Below are positions 46,147 to 56,822 of a stretch of 64,000 nucleotides of DNA, piece by piece. Position numbers and translations under genes: made by a program. The notes below the pieces were generated by a model that was given only the letters and a program-made list of their open reading frames with translations, did no database searches and was not told the DNA's origin. Location of the stretch: the NCBI GenBank assembly GCA_948470475.1, contig OX419344.1:21379725-21443724 (forward strand). Direction: 5' to 3'. The stretch comes from Galaxea fascicularis (Eukaryota; Cnidaria; Anthozoa; Scleractinia; Euphylliidae). Each line of letters starts with the position of its first letter. The first letter of the stretch is position 1.

Positions 46147-48392
46147 CAGCTTTCCCCTCATCTTAAAGCATGTCATAACAAAATGACGTGTGATAGCTGT
46201 GGGAATGTGTCGCGTCCTCAATGAAGATGTCCTGATTGGAATTGGGGTTTTCTCAATGAGTGCTGTGAATGAATGAGGGTTTTGGACAACTGTACAATTA
46301 AGTAGGCAAGAATGATGTGAGATCTTGGCAGGTCAATAGTCCTTTGTATGAATTTGAGTACAGGTTTGCTACTCCCAGTGTACTTCACTTAGATATGATA
46401 TGACTGCTGGGTTCAAACCATTTACGATTTTCCCAGCAAACACTTTTCAAACTCAAAATGCCTCCTATATCGAGCATTTTGCATACTTCAGTACCATACA
46501 GCTATAGGGACAAGGGCTAGATATCAAAACAAACATTTGGTGGGGTGGTGGGGTGGGGCTACTTGACCAGATACCATTATCAGCCTTCCTACCCATGACA
46601 GGAGCTGCATGTATGCTTTCCAAAAAAATTGAAGTATCCTGAAGGTATCTGCCCAGTGCCAGAGGGATCACTGGGTCATTATTTCAATGAACATCTTGTA
46701 AATTATTGATTATTAAGTTTGTATTACTTTGCTATTTAATTATTACTTTATCCTTGCTTCCAGCACTCTCTTCCTGATCCTCATGGCAAAACAAGGACGA
46801 GGGAGGGGAAGAGAGACTTAGGATAGAACCTGGAAATGAGGGTGTGAGAAATACGTCGTTAGTCAATCGCTTATAAATTGATCTAATGGTCAGTGTATTT
46901 AAAATTTTCAATTCCATTGTTGAAACACTTTTTTTCTTGTTTCCTTTGCTAAGAAGTGAGGGATCTTATTATTATTTGGCTTTCTATTGCTCAACAGTTT
47001 TAGGTTACACAAAAATGTTTGCCATATGGGCTTGATCATTACAATGAGGTAAAAATTAAACCAATGTCTAAGCCATTACTGACTATTATCTTACATAAGG
47101 CACATACTTTTGGGACCATTCTGCATATTCCTATTCTGGGAATACCGGTAACATGGCGAAATATTCACTTAACAGCATTTTCCCAATTGAACAGGAGTAT
47201 AAAAGAAAGCATAGTCTCTTTCCCAATAAAACCAGTGCTGCTTCTCAAAGTTATGACAAAAATAACGATTTATTGTCCCAGGCTTTTCCCAATATTGTGA
47301 AAAAGAGAGAACTGGACCAAGCACCTGGAAATCCAGCTCACAGTTTTGGAGGGCTGTGCACAATTATTGTCCAGCCAAAACGGTCTCAAAAAAATGCATA
47401 CCCTGCATATTCCTTGTAGACTATGTAGTCTTCATTTTACTATCAGGAGCAGCATCAAAGGAATAATATTATTTTCATTTTGAAATGGTTACATCCCAAA
47501 AAACACATTGTCAAATAGATTCTATTTTGAGTAGATGAGTGTAAACACATGAAAATCACATATTTACACTTCTACTCATAATACCCTCTATTACGAGTGT
47601 TCCTATTACAGAATGACCTCAAAATGATGTTCTGATAGTTAAAGCACAGGAAACTTCTATACTTTTTACATTATTAACCCTACATCTGATTGGCTGTAAG
47701 GGTGTAAAATTCAAATATTTTCTAGAACTTTTGTACACCTCTCTGTAATATCATAGTTTCTACATGTTGTGCTGTTGCCAAGTGGGTTGCCATCCAATTT
47801 GCCAGTTGCTCTTAAATTCTAAAAGTATTTTTATTAGTTAAATTCATATGTGTTTACTGACCTTTTGGGGGTCTTTTCTTGAAGGAGTCACTTCCTCCAG
47901 GAAGTATAAGCATTTTCGAAGTTTTGCCATAATTTAATTTAGGATCCCAATAATTTAGGAGTTCTACTTTCAATCCAATGACCATACTCCTGACATTTCT
48001 TTTTTAATTAATGCTATGATAAAAATTGGATGGCAAGGTTCCAGCATGCACCGCCATTTTGTTGTATCTCAAAGAGAAATTTGTAGTAATAAAACGTTTT
48101 TTGAATGCTGGAAGTATTATATTGCTTAAGGGACATTTCATTATTTGTGCCTGGAGGCGGGGCACTGGCAAGATTCATGATAAAACAGTACAAAATGTTT
48201 TGACCCCTGCTCCTATATTTTTCTGTAACCCTTTTCTTAATTTCTTAATTTTTTCTTAATTTTCTCGTGATCTCCCTCTCCTTTCTTGGCGGCATCCCCT
48301 CAGGCATAAGTAATGAACGCTCCCTACCCCTGGGGACCATATTTCGGCTGTAATATACGGTTTCATACATGACGTACCTTCTTGAATCCAAC
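46147..48392. other. NCSTN 3' UTR and spacer to TMEM218
   Basis: No supported gene. The first part is NCSTN 3' UTR. Frames at 47019-47419 have no recognisable domain or splice context. The minus-strand frame 48245-48622 overlaps the TMEM218 first exon and is a shadow. Confidence 0.45.
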
Positions 48393-48428
48393 ATGGCAGC
48401 AGGACCCTCGATACTTCTATGTAAATAG
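48393..48428 (+). promoter_or_regulatory. Short upstream ORF in the TMEM218 leader
   Basis: AACATGGCAGC begins an 11-codon frame ending TAG at 48426-48428, 27 bases before the TMEM218 start. The context AACATGGC is better than that of the main ATG (GAGGATGGC). If transcription starts upstream, it could dampen translation. Alternatively this ATGGC motif may mark a YY1-type promoter element and not be transcribed. Confidence 0.4.
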
Positions 48429-48455
48429 TAGAACATTTGATCGCGTTTATCGAGG

Positions 48456-49438
48456 ATGGCTTTGGTAGCAGGAATGGGAGTTGGGGTCTTGTTACTGCTA
48501 ATTTTTTGGACTCTTGGTATTATAGCATGCGTGGCGCTCTCTAGGGCCGAAGGGCCTCTAAAGTAAGTACAAACTGAGTTGTATATCGCAAATAAACTTA
48601 TTATCGTACAATCGAAAACCATGTTTAGTCGATTACAATCACTCTCTTGAGCTCGATTTAACTCGCGAGTGGCTCAGACAACAGCCTAATGATCTGGATC
48701 AACGATACATATTTCACTTTGTAACGCAGAAATGCTGTAGTTGGAATATTTTTGCTGCTAGTTGTCCTCACTCTGGCCTTGATATTCTGGCCAAGAAAAA
48801 CCAGAGAGGAGGAACTTGCAGGATCCTCAGCGAAAAAGGTATGTTACCGGTAACTTTTAAGGCCTGTATCAACAGGCCACGGCTCCCCACGGCTCTTCCC
48901 ATGTTGCTAATTTAACTAGGTGGTACTATTATTGTAGTTAAATATGGGATGCCAGGGGTTAATGGGTTAACTCTTTTTTTTTTTAATTTCCCCTTATACT
49001 AACTGCTGCATCAAACATAAAGGATGTGAGAAAAAAGGAAGTAATCAACAAGTAACAAAGGTCTTGATTGTTTAACAAATTCTCTGCATTGTTACCATAT
49101 AAAATGTATGGAGAACAGTGTGGAGAAAAAACATGCTGATATTAGAGTTTAAAAGGTTAAAAAATGGAGTGGAGTAAGCAACCAAACAGATGGAAATAAT
49201 TTATGTTTAGGCTATGCCAGTACAGTAGTTACCATTTTCATCTAACATCACGTTTGGACTAACTTTTTTTTGCATCCTTGTTTGACAGGTTGAAGTTGAT
49301 GAACTTATTATTCCAAAGACAGTTCTGTTTGTGTTTCTCTGTATATTTGCTGTGGTTGCTTTCGTTTTCCTTCTACGTCATTGGATGGAGCCTGTCTACT
49401 CTCCAGCCTTAACTGCTAGGAAAACCTATACTTTCTGA
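48456..49438 (+). CDS. TMEM218: Transmembrane protein 218, ciliary transition zone
   Basis: TMEM218 is a small membrane protein of the ciliary transition zone (MKS module in vertebrates). Exons: 48456-48562, 48730-48838 and 49289-49438, total 366 nt, 121 aa. Three hydrophobic spans are visible: GVGVLLLLIFWTLGIIACVA, VVGIFLLLVVLTLALIFWP and TVLFVFLCIFAVVAFVFLL. Family marks are LSRAEGP after span 1, FWPR after span 2, VEVDELII, and the C-terminal HWMEPVYSPAL, matching human HYVLEPIYAKPL. Length equals the family (about 115 aa). A likely poly(A) signal is AATAAA at 50053. Confidence 0.88.
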
Positions 49439-50723
49439 ATAAGTCTTAAACACTGTCACAGGATCATACTTAGACCACAAAAATCAAATATTTGGGGAGT
49501 AAGGATTTAAGCCTACTCTTATCAAGAGTACAAGTAATCATCCATTTTTGGATCTATAAGTATCTGCCTCAGCCCCTATGAAAACACACTTTCCAAAAGG
49601 GTTCTCATGGAGTGCTTGCCATTAGGATCCAATTTTGGATCATAAGAATGGTGGAAAGAAATATTCAATTATTGCCCAATAAGTATTATTGTGCCCCATT
49701 TTGCAAGGTCATGGACAAGTTGCATGATGCCTGCCTGAGGAAGGATGCATGATGCCTGCACATATCCATGTTGTGGCTGCTTGAATGAAGCATCTGGCAT
49801 TACAGCAGTACCCAAATCACTATCAAAAACACAGCAGGGATGTGTGCTGCTGGATCGTCATATCCCTGAACAGTTCAAATGTAACCATCACTGGTTACTA
49901 AAATGTATACAGCTCCACTCGGTGTTATCACAGCTAAAAATAATGTACACTTTGAAACCTGACAGTTTTAATAATAATTATTATTATTATAGTGCATAGC
50001 ACTCTCAATATAATTTAAGTCAAGTTAGTTCAGTATGCAATCTCCAACTTAAAATAAATGAACAAAATATGTTTCAATCAAACAATTCAGAAGCATTTTT
50101 GATACTTCAGAAAGGTGACCATATGTTTGTTATGTTGGATGGCCTTGCCTGTTCCTGGTTCTCAGATATTTGGGGCAAATGAAAGGACAAGTGGAGGTTT
50201 TCTTCACTTGTTTACTTACTCCGATATTCTTGTTGGCTTGCCCCAGCTGTCTCGGAACCTGGAAAAGGTTATTATTATTATTATTTTAGATGCTAAAAGC
50301 TTAGCTTTGGGGACTTGTGGTGAGCAGTGTGATTCAGAAATATGTCACATGGTTACATTTATTCATTTATGTCAGCAATAATGTCTGTATTTCATTAGTG
50401 CAGATGTCTGTCACTCATGTAAGCTTAAAAAATTCCCCTGTTTCCTTGGAATCATGGATGCAGAAGTAAACCACACTTCTAAAAGACTTCTTAAAATGTG
50501 CATGTAGTGTATTCACCAGCAAACAGCTTTGGTCTTTATAACAAGTAGTAAAAGTCCAGTCTACATTCTCAAAGGGCAACTTCCATTAGTTAGATTGCAT
50601 GAAGTGAACTTGTAATAATTATTGGCAGGGTGATCTTAATGTTAAAAAGAAACAGGTTAACGTGCAGCTTTACCCCAACATGACTTTGCTATGCTATCAG
50701 GTTGATGTTCTTTATCCCCCATA
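49439..50723. other. TMEM218 3' UTR and spacer
   Basis: AATAAA at 50053 probably ends TMEM218. Small (ATT)n runs occur near 49970 and 50270. No gene is supported. Confidence 0.45.
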
Positions 50724-50979
50724 CATCAATAGTAATAGGCCATTTTACGGTTGTTTGCTCAGTGACCTGGCCTATGAATGGCAGCGAGGTTGCCAGTGAC
50801 CGTGTATTGATAGAGACCTCACTGTTTATATCGTGTAAATCATGTTGTAATGCCGACTAGTCTGTATTTACATAAGAAAAGCAGAAAGGTTTGTATCAAA
50901 ACAAGGTCACACTCAACCTCGCTTCCATCCATAGGCCAGGTAACTCTGCCACAACTGTAAAATGGTCTATTATTGATGT
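50724..50979. mobile_element. Fold-back MITE with AATAGGCCATTTTAC ends
   Basis: CATCAATAGTAATAGGCCAT...AATGGCAGCGAGGTTG...GTGACC is mirrored by GGTCAC...CAACCTCGCTTCCAT...AATGGTCTATTATTGATG. The arms are about 85 bases with modest divergence. It lies 370 bases upstream of the NUDT18 start. Confidence 0.8.
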
Positions 50980-51346
50980 GTGTTTGAACATTTTCATATG
51001 TTTAGCTATGGTCCAAAGAACATACCAGTAGCCAAAACCATTTCTCCATTTTTTCTAATATCTGTTTTGGGGCTTCAGGGTTTCTGAGAACGGGAGGTTG
51101 GGACCACACATCGTCCCATCCGGGCTGGGCATGGCCCAATCTATCTCCAGGACTTGAAACAAGGCTACGTAACCTTGGACTGCCTGTGCTCGGGCGGATG
51201 ATAACATCACATTGGTTCCCAGACCTCACGCGGATGAGAAATTCAAAATGGCAGCCTGGCGAAGCAGAAATGCAATAGTGAAGAGTGAACAAGGTTGACC
51301 TTTGATTTTATGTTTCCTGGAAACAAAGATTAGTGAAAATCAAAAT

Positions 51347-52342
51347 ATGGAGCATGTAGCAGTCGATCTAGAGAATAACATTTGGAAAACTTACTGTGGA
51401 AATTCAACGCCACCTCAGTTCTGTTACTTTCATGACGAGGTGACGGCTACCGTACCTCAGGAAGCAATTCTTGGGCGAACTATTTGCTATATCGTAGGTG
51501 CTGTTGTAGTACACGAGGGTCGTGTTTTGATGATGCGAGAATCCAAGAGATCTTGTCGAGGAAAGTGGTACTTGCCGGCTGGGAAAGTGGAAGGGAACGA
51601 ATCTTTGGAAGAGGCTGTTGTCAGGGAAGTGCTTGAGGAAACAGGCCTTCATTTTGAGCCGAGCTCCATTGTTTGTATCGACTCGCAAGCGATGAGCTGG
51701 TTCCGATTTACCTTTGTTGGTGCCATTACAGGTGGAAAAATTAAAAGTTTACAAGAACAGGACGAAGAGTCCATGGAAGCGGGCTGGTTTACACCCGATG
51801 AAGTTAGCACCTCCCTGATTGTCAGAGCTCAGGATGTTCATCCTTTGATCAGTGTTGGGTTGAAATGGTATGAAAACCATCAGAAGAAAGCGATCTGCAG
51901 ACTCATGCCTGTGAAGAACCCCCACAAGCATATCATTGTCAGATTAGTTGTTGTAAAAAGACTACAAGAAGGTCACAAAAAGTCGTTACATTGTGTGCTG
52001 TCAAAAAACACGGCCAATAACTCATGCCCATGTTTTCCATACAAGGTTATAAGCAATGGGTATGGAGCAAATGTTATTGCTGTGATTAATGGCATAATGA
52101 GAGACATCAACGATGGAATAGCTTTCAATACCCTTGGCTACCTTAAAGTAGAACACACTGGAAAGCCATTTGGTGTTGCTGATGGATTGTGTTTGATAGT
52201 TTTGGTAGAGATATTCATTCCAGTACAGAATGGAATTTTAACTGACAAGTACCAATGGTTTGAGTTGGAAGAAAATAATCTGAGAGACAACATATGGGAG
52301 CTCATGGAAAGTAGAGGTTGTGTTAAGTTGGGTTTACATTAA
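51347..52342 (+). CDS. NUDT18: Nudix hydrolase, NUDT18 (MTH3)-like
   Basis: NUDT18 hydrolyses oxidised nucleoside diphosphates (8-oxo-dGDP and relatives) and so cleans the nucleotide pool. The 331-aa product is a single coding exon. The Nudix box fits GX5EX7REUXEEXGU: Gly at GKVEGNE, then REVLEETGL. Before it stand ICYIVGAVVVHEGRVLMM and RGKWYLPAGK, the NUDT18 pattern ESKRSCRGKWYLPAG. After it come SWFRFTFVGAITGGKIKSL and DEESMEAGWF. A C-terminal half of about 150 residues is also present, as in human NUDT18 (323 aa). An in-frame ATG at 51302 would add 15 residues (MILCFLETK...) that look like leader. I chose 51347 (MEHVAVDLENN). Poly(A) signal: AATAAA at 53478. Confidence 0.9.
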   Translation: MEHVAVDLENNIWKTYCGNSTPPQFCYFHDEVTATVPQEAILGRTICYIVGAVVVHEGRVLMMRESKRSCRGKWYLPAGKVEGNESLEEAVVREVLEETGLHFEPSSIVCIDSQAMSWFRFTFVGAITGGKIKSLQEQDEESMEAGWFTPDEVSTSLIVRAQDVHPLISVGLKWYENHQKKAICRLMPVKNPHKHIIVRLVVVKRLQEGHKKSLHCVLSKNTANNSCPCFPYKVISNGYGANVIAVINGIMRDINDGIAFNTLGYLKVEHTGKPFGVADGLCLIVLVEIFIPVQNGILTDKYQWFELEENNLRDNIWELMESRGCVKLGLH

Positions 52343-52685
52343 CAAATTATTGTACTTTCACTAGCATCTGTTGCTAATGTCTGTGAGAAATCTGACCGTA
52401 TGTGTTGGATTCTGAACTCCAGAGTGAACTTGCAATGAATTATTTGGCTGTGAATTGTAGGTTGAACTAATCAAATTCTTAGTAAATACTTCTTTTGAGA
52501 AGGCTTTTTCTTGCTATCCAAGGGAGGTTGCATGATCAATCGCTAATGCAGGTGAGAAAAAAAATTCTCTTACTCTCTTTCTCTTTCACCTTTGGCTGAG
52601 TGGAAGATGGACTTGATGACATAAAATACCATAGAGTAAAAAGGGTATTACCAGAAGTGGCTCCTCACCAAGGGATGGCCTGCTT

Positions 52686-53125
52686 AAAGGCTGGTTTTCA
52701 CGGGCAATGGACTGTGAGTCGTAATCAGAAGCGTAAAGTTTTATGATCTAGTGAAAATCAAACTGACAGAGTCGGAAGCAGATGGCTATTCCGCTTATGA
52801 CTCTGTTGCTTATGATCGAGTGAAAACTAGATTGTTAGAGTCACAAGCACTATTTGGCATTAAACTGTAATCAGAGAGTGCGAGAACAAGCATTGTGATT
52901 GGTTGGTTTGTCTGCTTCTGCTTCCGACTCCAACAACATACAGTAATTTTCACTGGATTGTAAGTGATGGAGTCTTAAGCAGAGTCAGAAGAAAATGGAA
53001 ACGTTCTGATTCTTCCAACTCTGATTCCATCGAGCTTATGACTCCACTGATCTTCAATTATCACTAGGTCATAAAGGCCCTTACAACTCTGACTTGGACT
53101 CCGTTGCTAGTGAAAACTAGCCTTA
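52686..53125. mobile_element. MITE with AAGGCTGGTTTTCAC ends
   Basis: AAGGCTGGTTTTCAC on the left is mirrored by GTGAAAACTAGCCTT on the right. Inside are repeated motifs such as GACTCTGTTGCTTATGATCG, AGTGAAAACTAG and GACTCC/GGAGTC in both orientations. It lies in the NUDT18 3' region. Confidence 0.7.
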
Positions 53126-54050
53126 AAAGATATTTGTTTTCAACTGGAAACCTTATTGTTTATTGTTGGTGTGTGCACTGATCACATCAATAGTTGTTCC
53201 TCCAAATCCCATATATTCCTACCAGGAAACCGTTTGTCTTTTTTAGTGGCAATTTATTGGTCTCTGTCACAGTACTTGTGTTTTTGTCACTTTCCTTTCA
53301 CAACTTTCATAAATATGCAAATTTAGAAGCATTACAACATTGATAGAATGTTCAGCAAAAATAACCAAAATTATAATATGCAAGGTGCTATGTAAAATTG
53401 TGTCCATTAGGTTGAGATTTACTTGTTACTGCACTTAACTGATTATAACATTGTGTGAACATGAATTTCAAATTATGAATAAAATAATTGCACGTCTTTC
53501 CCTTTAAAGGAAAATTCTAAGTCCCCAAAAGGAATTACATCCGTGAACTTTGAAGCTGTGACTTCCTCAGGATTTTAATGAGTTTGATTCCTTTTTTGAA
53601 TAAAAGTGTGATATTTTGTTACTTGCAGTAATTGTATAATGGACAGTTTAAACCTGCTGTTTTGACTGGTCTGGAGGAGATTGCAATAGAAGGATTGATG
53701 CACAAATGTGTCATGTCAAAAAATGCATCTCAAAATAAAAAAGTAATAATTGTTATTATACAAAATAGATTCCACTTGGCTGTGGGTGTGTACTGTAATA
53801 ATGCATAAAGAATGTCAAAATGTGATAAGAATGTCAATCAAGCCACTCACCTGTGGCTTGTAGCTTATTTGTTTGCCACACATCCGAGTGTAGAGGCAAA
53901 ACCAAATGAATCTATTTCATAAGTTTTTGTTTTAATGATTTTGTTTAGTTCTTCAACCAATACTACAACTTCCAATGATATTCTCCTTTTACTTTGCCTT
54001 GTACAGAGTCAGTCCACATTAAATTGTTTTGGAATTGGTAAAATGTAATA

Positions 54051-54495
54051 CAGTGGAATCCCGATTTTAAGATCTTCGATTTAACGATCAACATTCTATG
54101 TCCCGTCAAAAGTTACAGTAAATTCTATGGAGCAAAATCCCGATTTAACGATTTTTGATTCAACGATATTCCCGGTTTTTTGGATGGAAATCCAACGACC
54201 CAAGCATAAAATTGTTTCCCGTTACAACGTAAAAGAGTGACAAACACCTAGCAATTGCACAATGTTTTATTTAGTTACAAAAACTTTTTGTCCCGAAGGG
54301 CACAAGACTAGCGTTTCTGTCATGTTAATACTGCACGTGGAACAATTAATTATCACAATAGAACCCCAGTTTTACGATATTTTTGGTTGCTTCGCCGTCA
54401 TATCGTTAAATCGGGAGTTCGTTTATAACGATATCCCGATTCAACGATATGATTTCGCTGTCCCCTTGCGATATCGTAAAACCGGGGTTCCACTC
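54051..54495. mobile_element. pogo/Tigger-like non-autonomous element
   Basis: CAGTGGAATCCCGATTTTAA follows TA on the left, and AAAACCGGGGTTCCACTC ends the right. Both look like pogo-type terminal repeats. Between them, motifs such as CCCGATTTAACGAT and ACGATATCGTAAA recur in both orientations. No transposase frame is left. Confidence 0.6.
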
Positions 54496-54499
54496 CAAC

Positions 54500-56822
54500 G
54501 AAAAAGTTATGCTGGTACCGGAAATAAGGAAGCACCGGAAGTCTTATCCATGAGACACGTGACCAACTCAGCTGTCCCAAAAACAACCTATTCATTTGAA
54601 ACATAATATTCTCGATCCTGAAAATTTTAGAAATATGAGAGATTATTGGTCAGAAAGTTATACATATTAATATTATGCTGACTTTAATCGCAGGATTGTT
54701 TTTGCCACGGTAAATGGGCCTCAATTTGAACCGCCGGAAAGGATGGACAATTTGGCGTGAGTTGGGAATTTGTGAGTTGAGGCAAGTTAACTATTTAAGC
54801 TTAATTAAAGCTAAGCTTTGGTCTTTGTAGGAAGGAAACGAGCAGGCTTGCATGTATGCCAAAGTCATTTTAAAAGTGGAGGGGTAGATTATTGTCATAT
54901 GTTGCCTGAGAATTACACTGGACATGGACGCTGCCTTCTAAAGAACTCTACGAAACAGCTTCATTCAGAGAGTCGGAGACAGTTGCCGTTTTATATTATA
55001 TTTAAACACTCTAAAACAAACTGGTTTGCATACTAAAGTTGCCTTTCGGGGAGCCAATCTGCATTATTTTGAAGACGGGTATTTTTCCGGGCCAGCACAT
55101 CTTCATCATGAAGAATTTCAATTCTTGGCTCTTCGTCATAAAGCTTTTTACTTTAGTACTTTAGCCATCAATTTGGTCAACAACTTTAGCTATTTCAAAA
55201 GTTTCGGGAGCAAAGTGGAATACGGCTAGACCAAATAAAAGATTTGCATACTTTGTAAACTGTATTGGCGGTCTTTGTTTTCGAATATCAGCAGACTGGA
55301 ATTTATGTCTACCAAAATACCTGCCATATAATTAATTGATGTACGTCGATCGAGCTTACGTTAGCTTATATCTAAAATTTGTAAACTACGGCAAAAAACA
55401 TTGAATCTATATATGTTAAATTTTTCCATTTTATTTTGAATTTAAGCCTGTTATTTTGAAAAATATTTTCGCAAAATACCCGTTTTATGTTAGTCAATTA
55501 ATTAAAATGCTGTTTTGATTTGCCAATATTCTATCGTTAACTGTGAGTTTTCCTGCGAAAGAATAGTTGAATGTTTCTGAAACGAATATAAAAATTGCAT
55601 GCTATAATCTCCAGAAATATATTTCGCCATTTTTAATTTTTGCTTAACAGATTAGGACGCCCACATCAGCTTGGCGATGCATGCAGTCACGTAACTTAAG
55701 CGAACAATATTCATTAAAAATTCCAAAAGGGCTCCCTTATTGTTTGTGTGACTATTATAATGCAGCTGCCCATCTGTTTAAGAAACATAATGTTCATCTG
55801 CACTAAGTTTATAATGTCTGAGGAAAATCTTAGACTGTTTTATCTCATCATCCTAACTTGCTCACCTAAATCATGTTTCTTAGTAATAATGGCGAACAGA
55901 ATGTGGGGAACTTTGAGTGATAATTTTCAGGAAAAAAGGACATTTTTCAAACAGCACAAACCTGTCTAGTGATTCTGTTTAAGTGGAGAATTAAAAACAA
56001 TTGTAGTTTCTTGAAAATATCACTTTTACGAAATCGACACATACCGCAAGTCATTTTCAAAATTGTATAAAATGCCAGGAGCCGCAAAGCGGCAAGTGGT
56101 ATTTGGAGAATTTTGAAATATTACAAGCCAGTATTATTGTAAAATACCACATACAGATCATCCTATTACTTGGTTATAATGAAAGCGGGGAAATTTTCAG
56201 TAACGCACAAGAGACCTTGTCTTGTTTTTACGTCTGTTTTCTGCTTTTTTGGCAAGCTTTTGTATTTCTTCCTTGGAAATTTCCAGGAATCTTGCCACCA
56301 TTTTTTTGAAAACAAAAGCAAAAATGTCATTGTGTTCAGTGTTGTCATGGTAATTTTGTTATACCATCCATTTTTGCTGTTATACCACTATTATGCGGAA
56401 ATAGTGATACTATCAACCAATCAAATCTTTGAAATTTCTCAGCTTATATTATAAGCTAAGTTAATTGATATGCTTGTGGGGGGTAGGGTGGAGAAAGAGT
56501 GCTACCCAGTACTCAAAGCCCCGACTTATGCAGTGACCTTTGTGAGAGCAAAAAACCCTATTTGTCAATAATATCTCCTTTCAGTTCGCTATACCCTACT
56601 CTGATACAATCCTAGTGAGTCTCTTGGCCTTATAAATATATATGTCAAAATACCCTATTTTTAAATCAGAAATTATGTAGCTAAATACCATTTGAGAGTA
56701 GTTGCTGTAAGCCTTTTTTTCTCCTTTGACCCCTTCATTGACTGTCCAAATTAACAGTCTAACATTTTAAGACTCAATCTTTCCTTTGATCAGCAGAAAT
56801 TCTGTGAGAACAGACTTCTAAC
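54500..56822. other. Spacer upstream of the PAF-acetylhydrolase gene
   Basis: Several short frames (54818-55036, 55026-55229, 55748-55969, 56170-56454) have no recognisable domain. The sequence is AT-rich, and no clear inverted-repeat element was seen. The promoter of the next gene should lie at the right end. Confidence 0.4.

Noticed and set aside
47019..47419. Overlapping frames of 93 and 88 codons
   Set aside because: No family resemblance and no promoter or splice evidence.
51302..51346. 15-residue N-terminal extension of NUDT18
   Set aside because: The residues look like leader sequence. The ATG at 51347 gives a length matching the family, although the longer start cannot be excluded.
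54818..55229. Short plus-strand frames that might form a small gene
   Set aside because: No domain, no consistent splice junctions, AT-rich surroundings.
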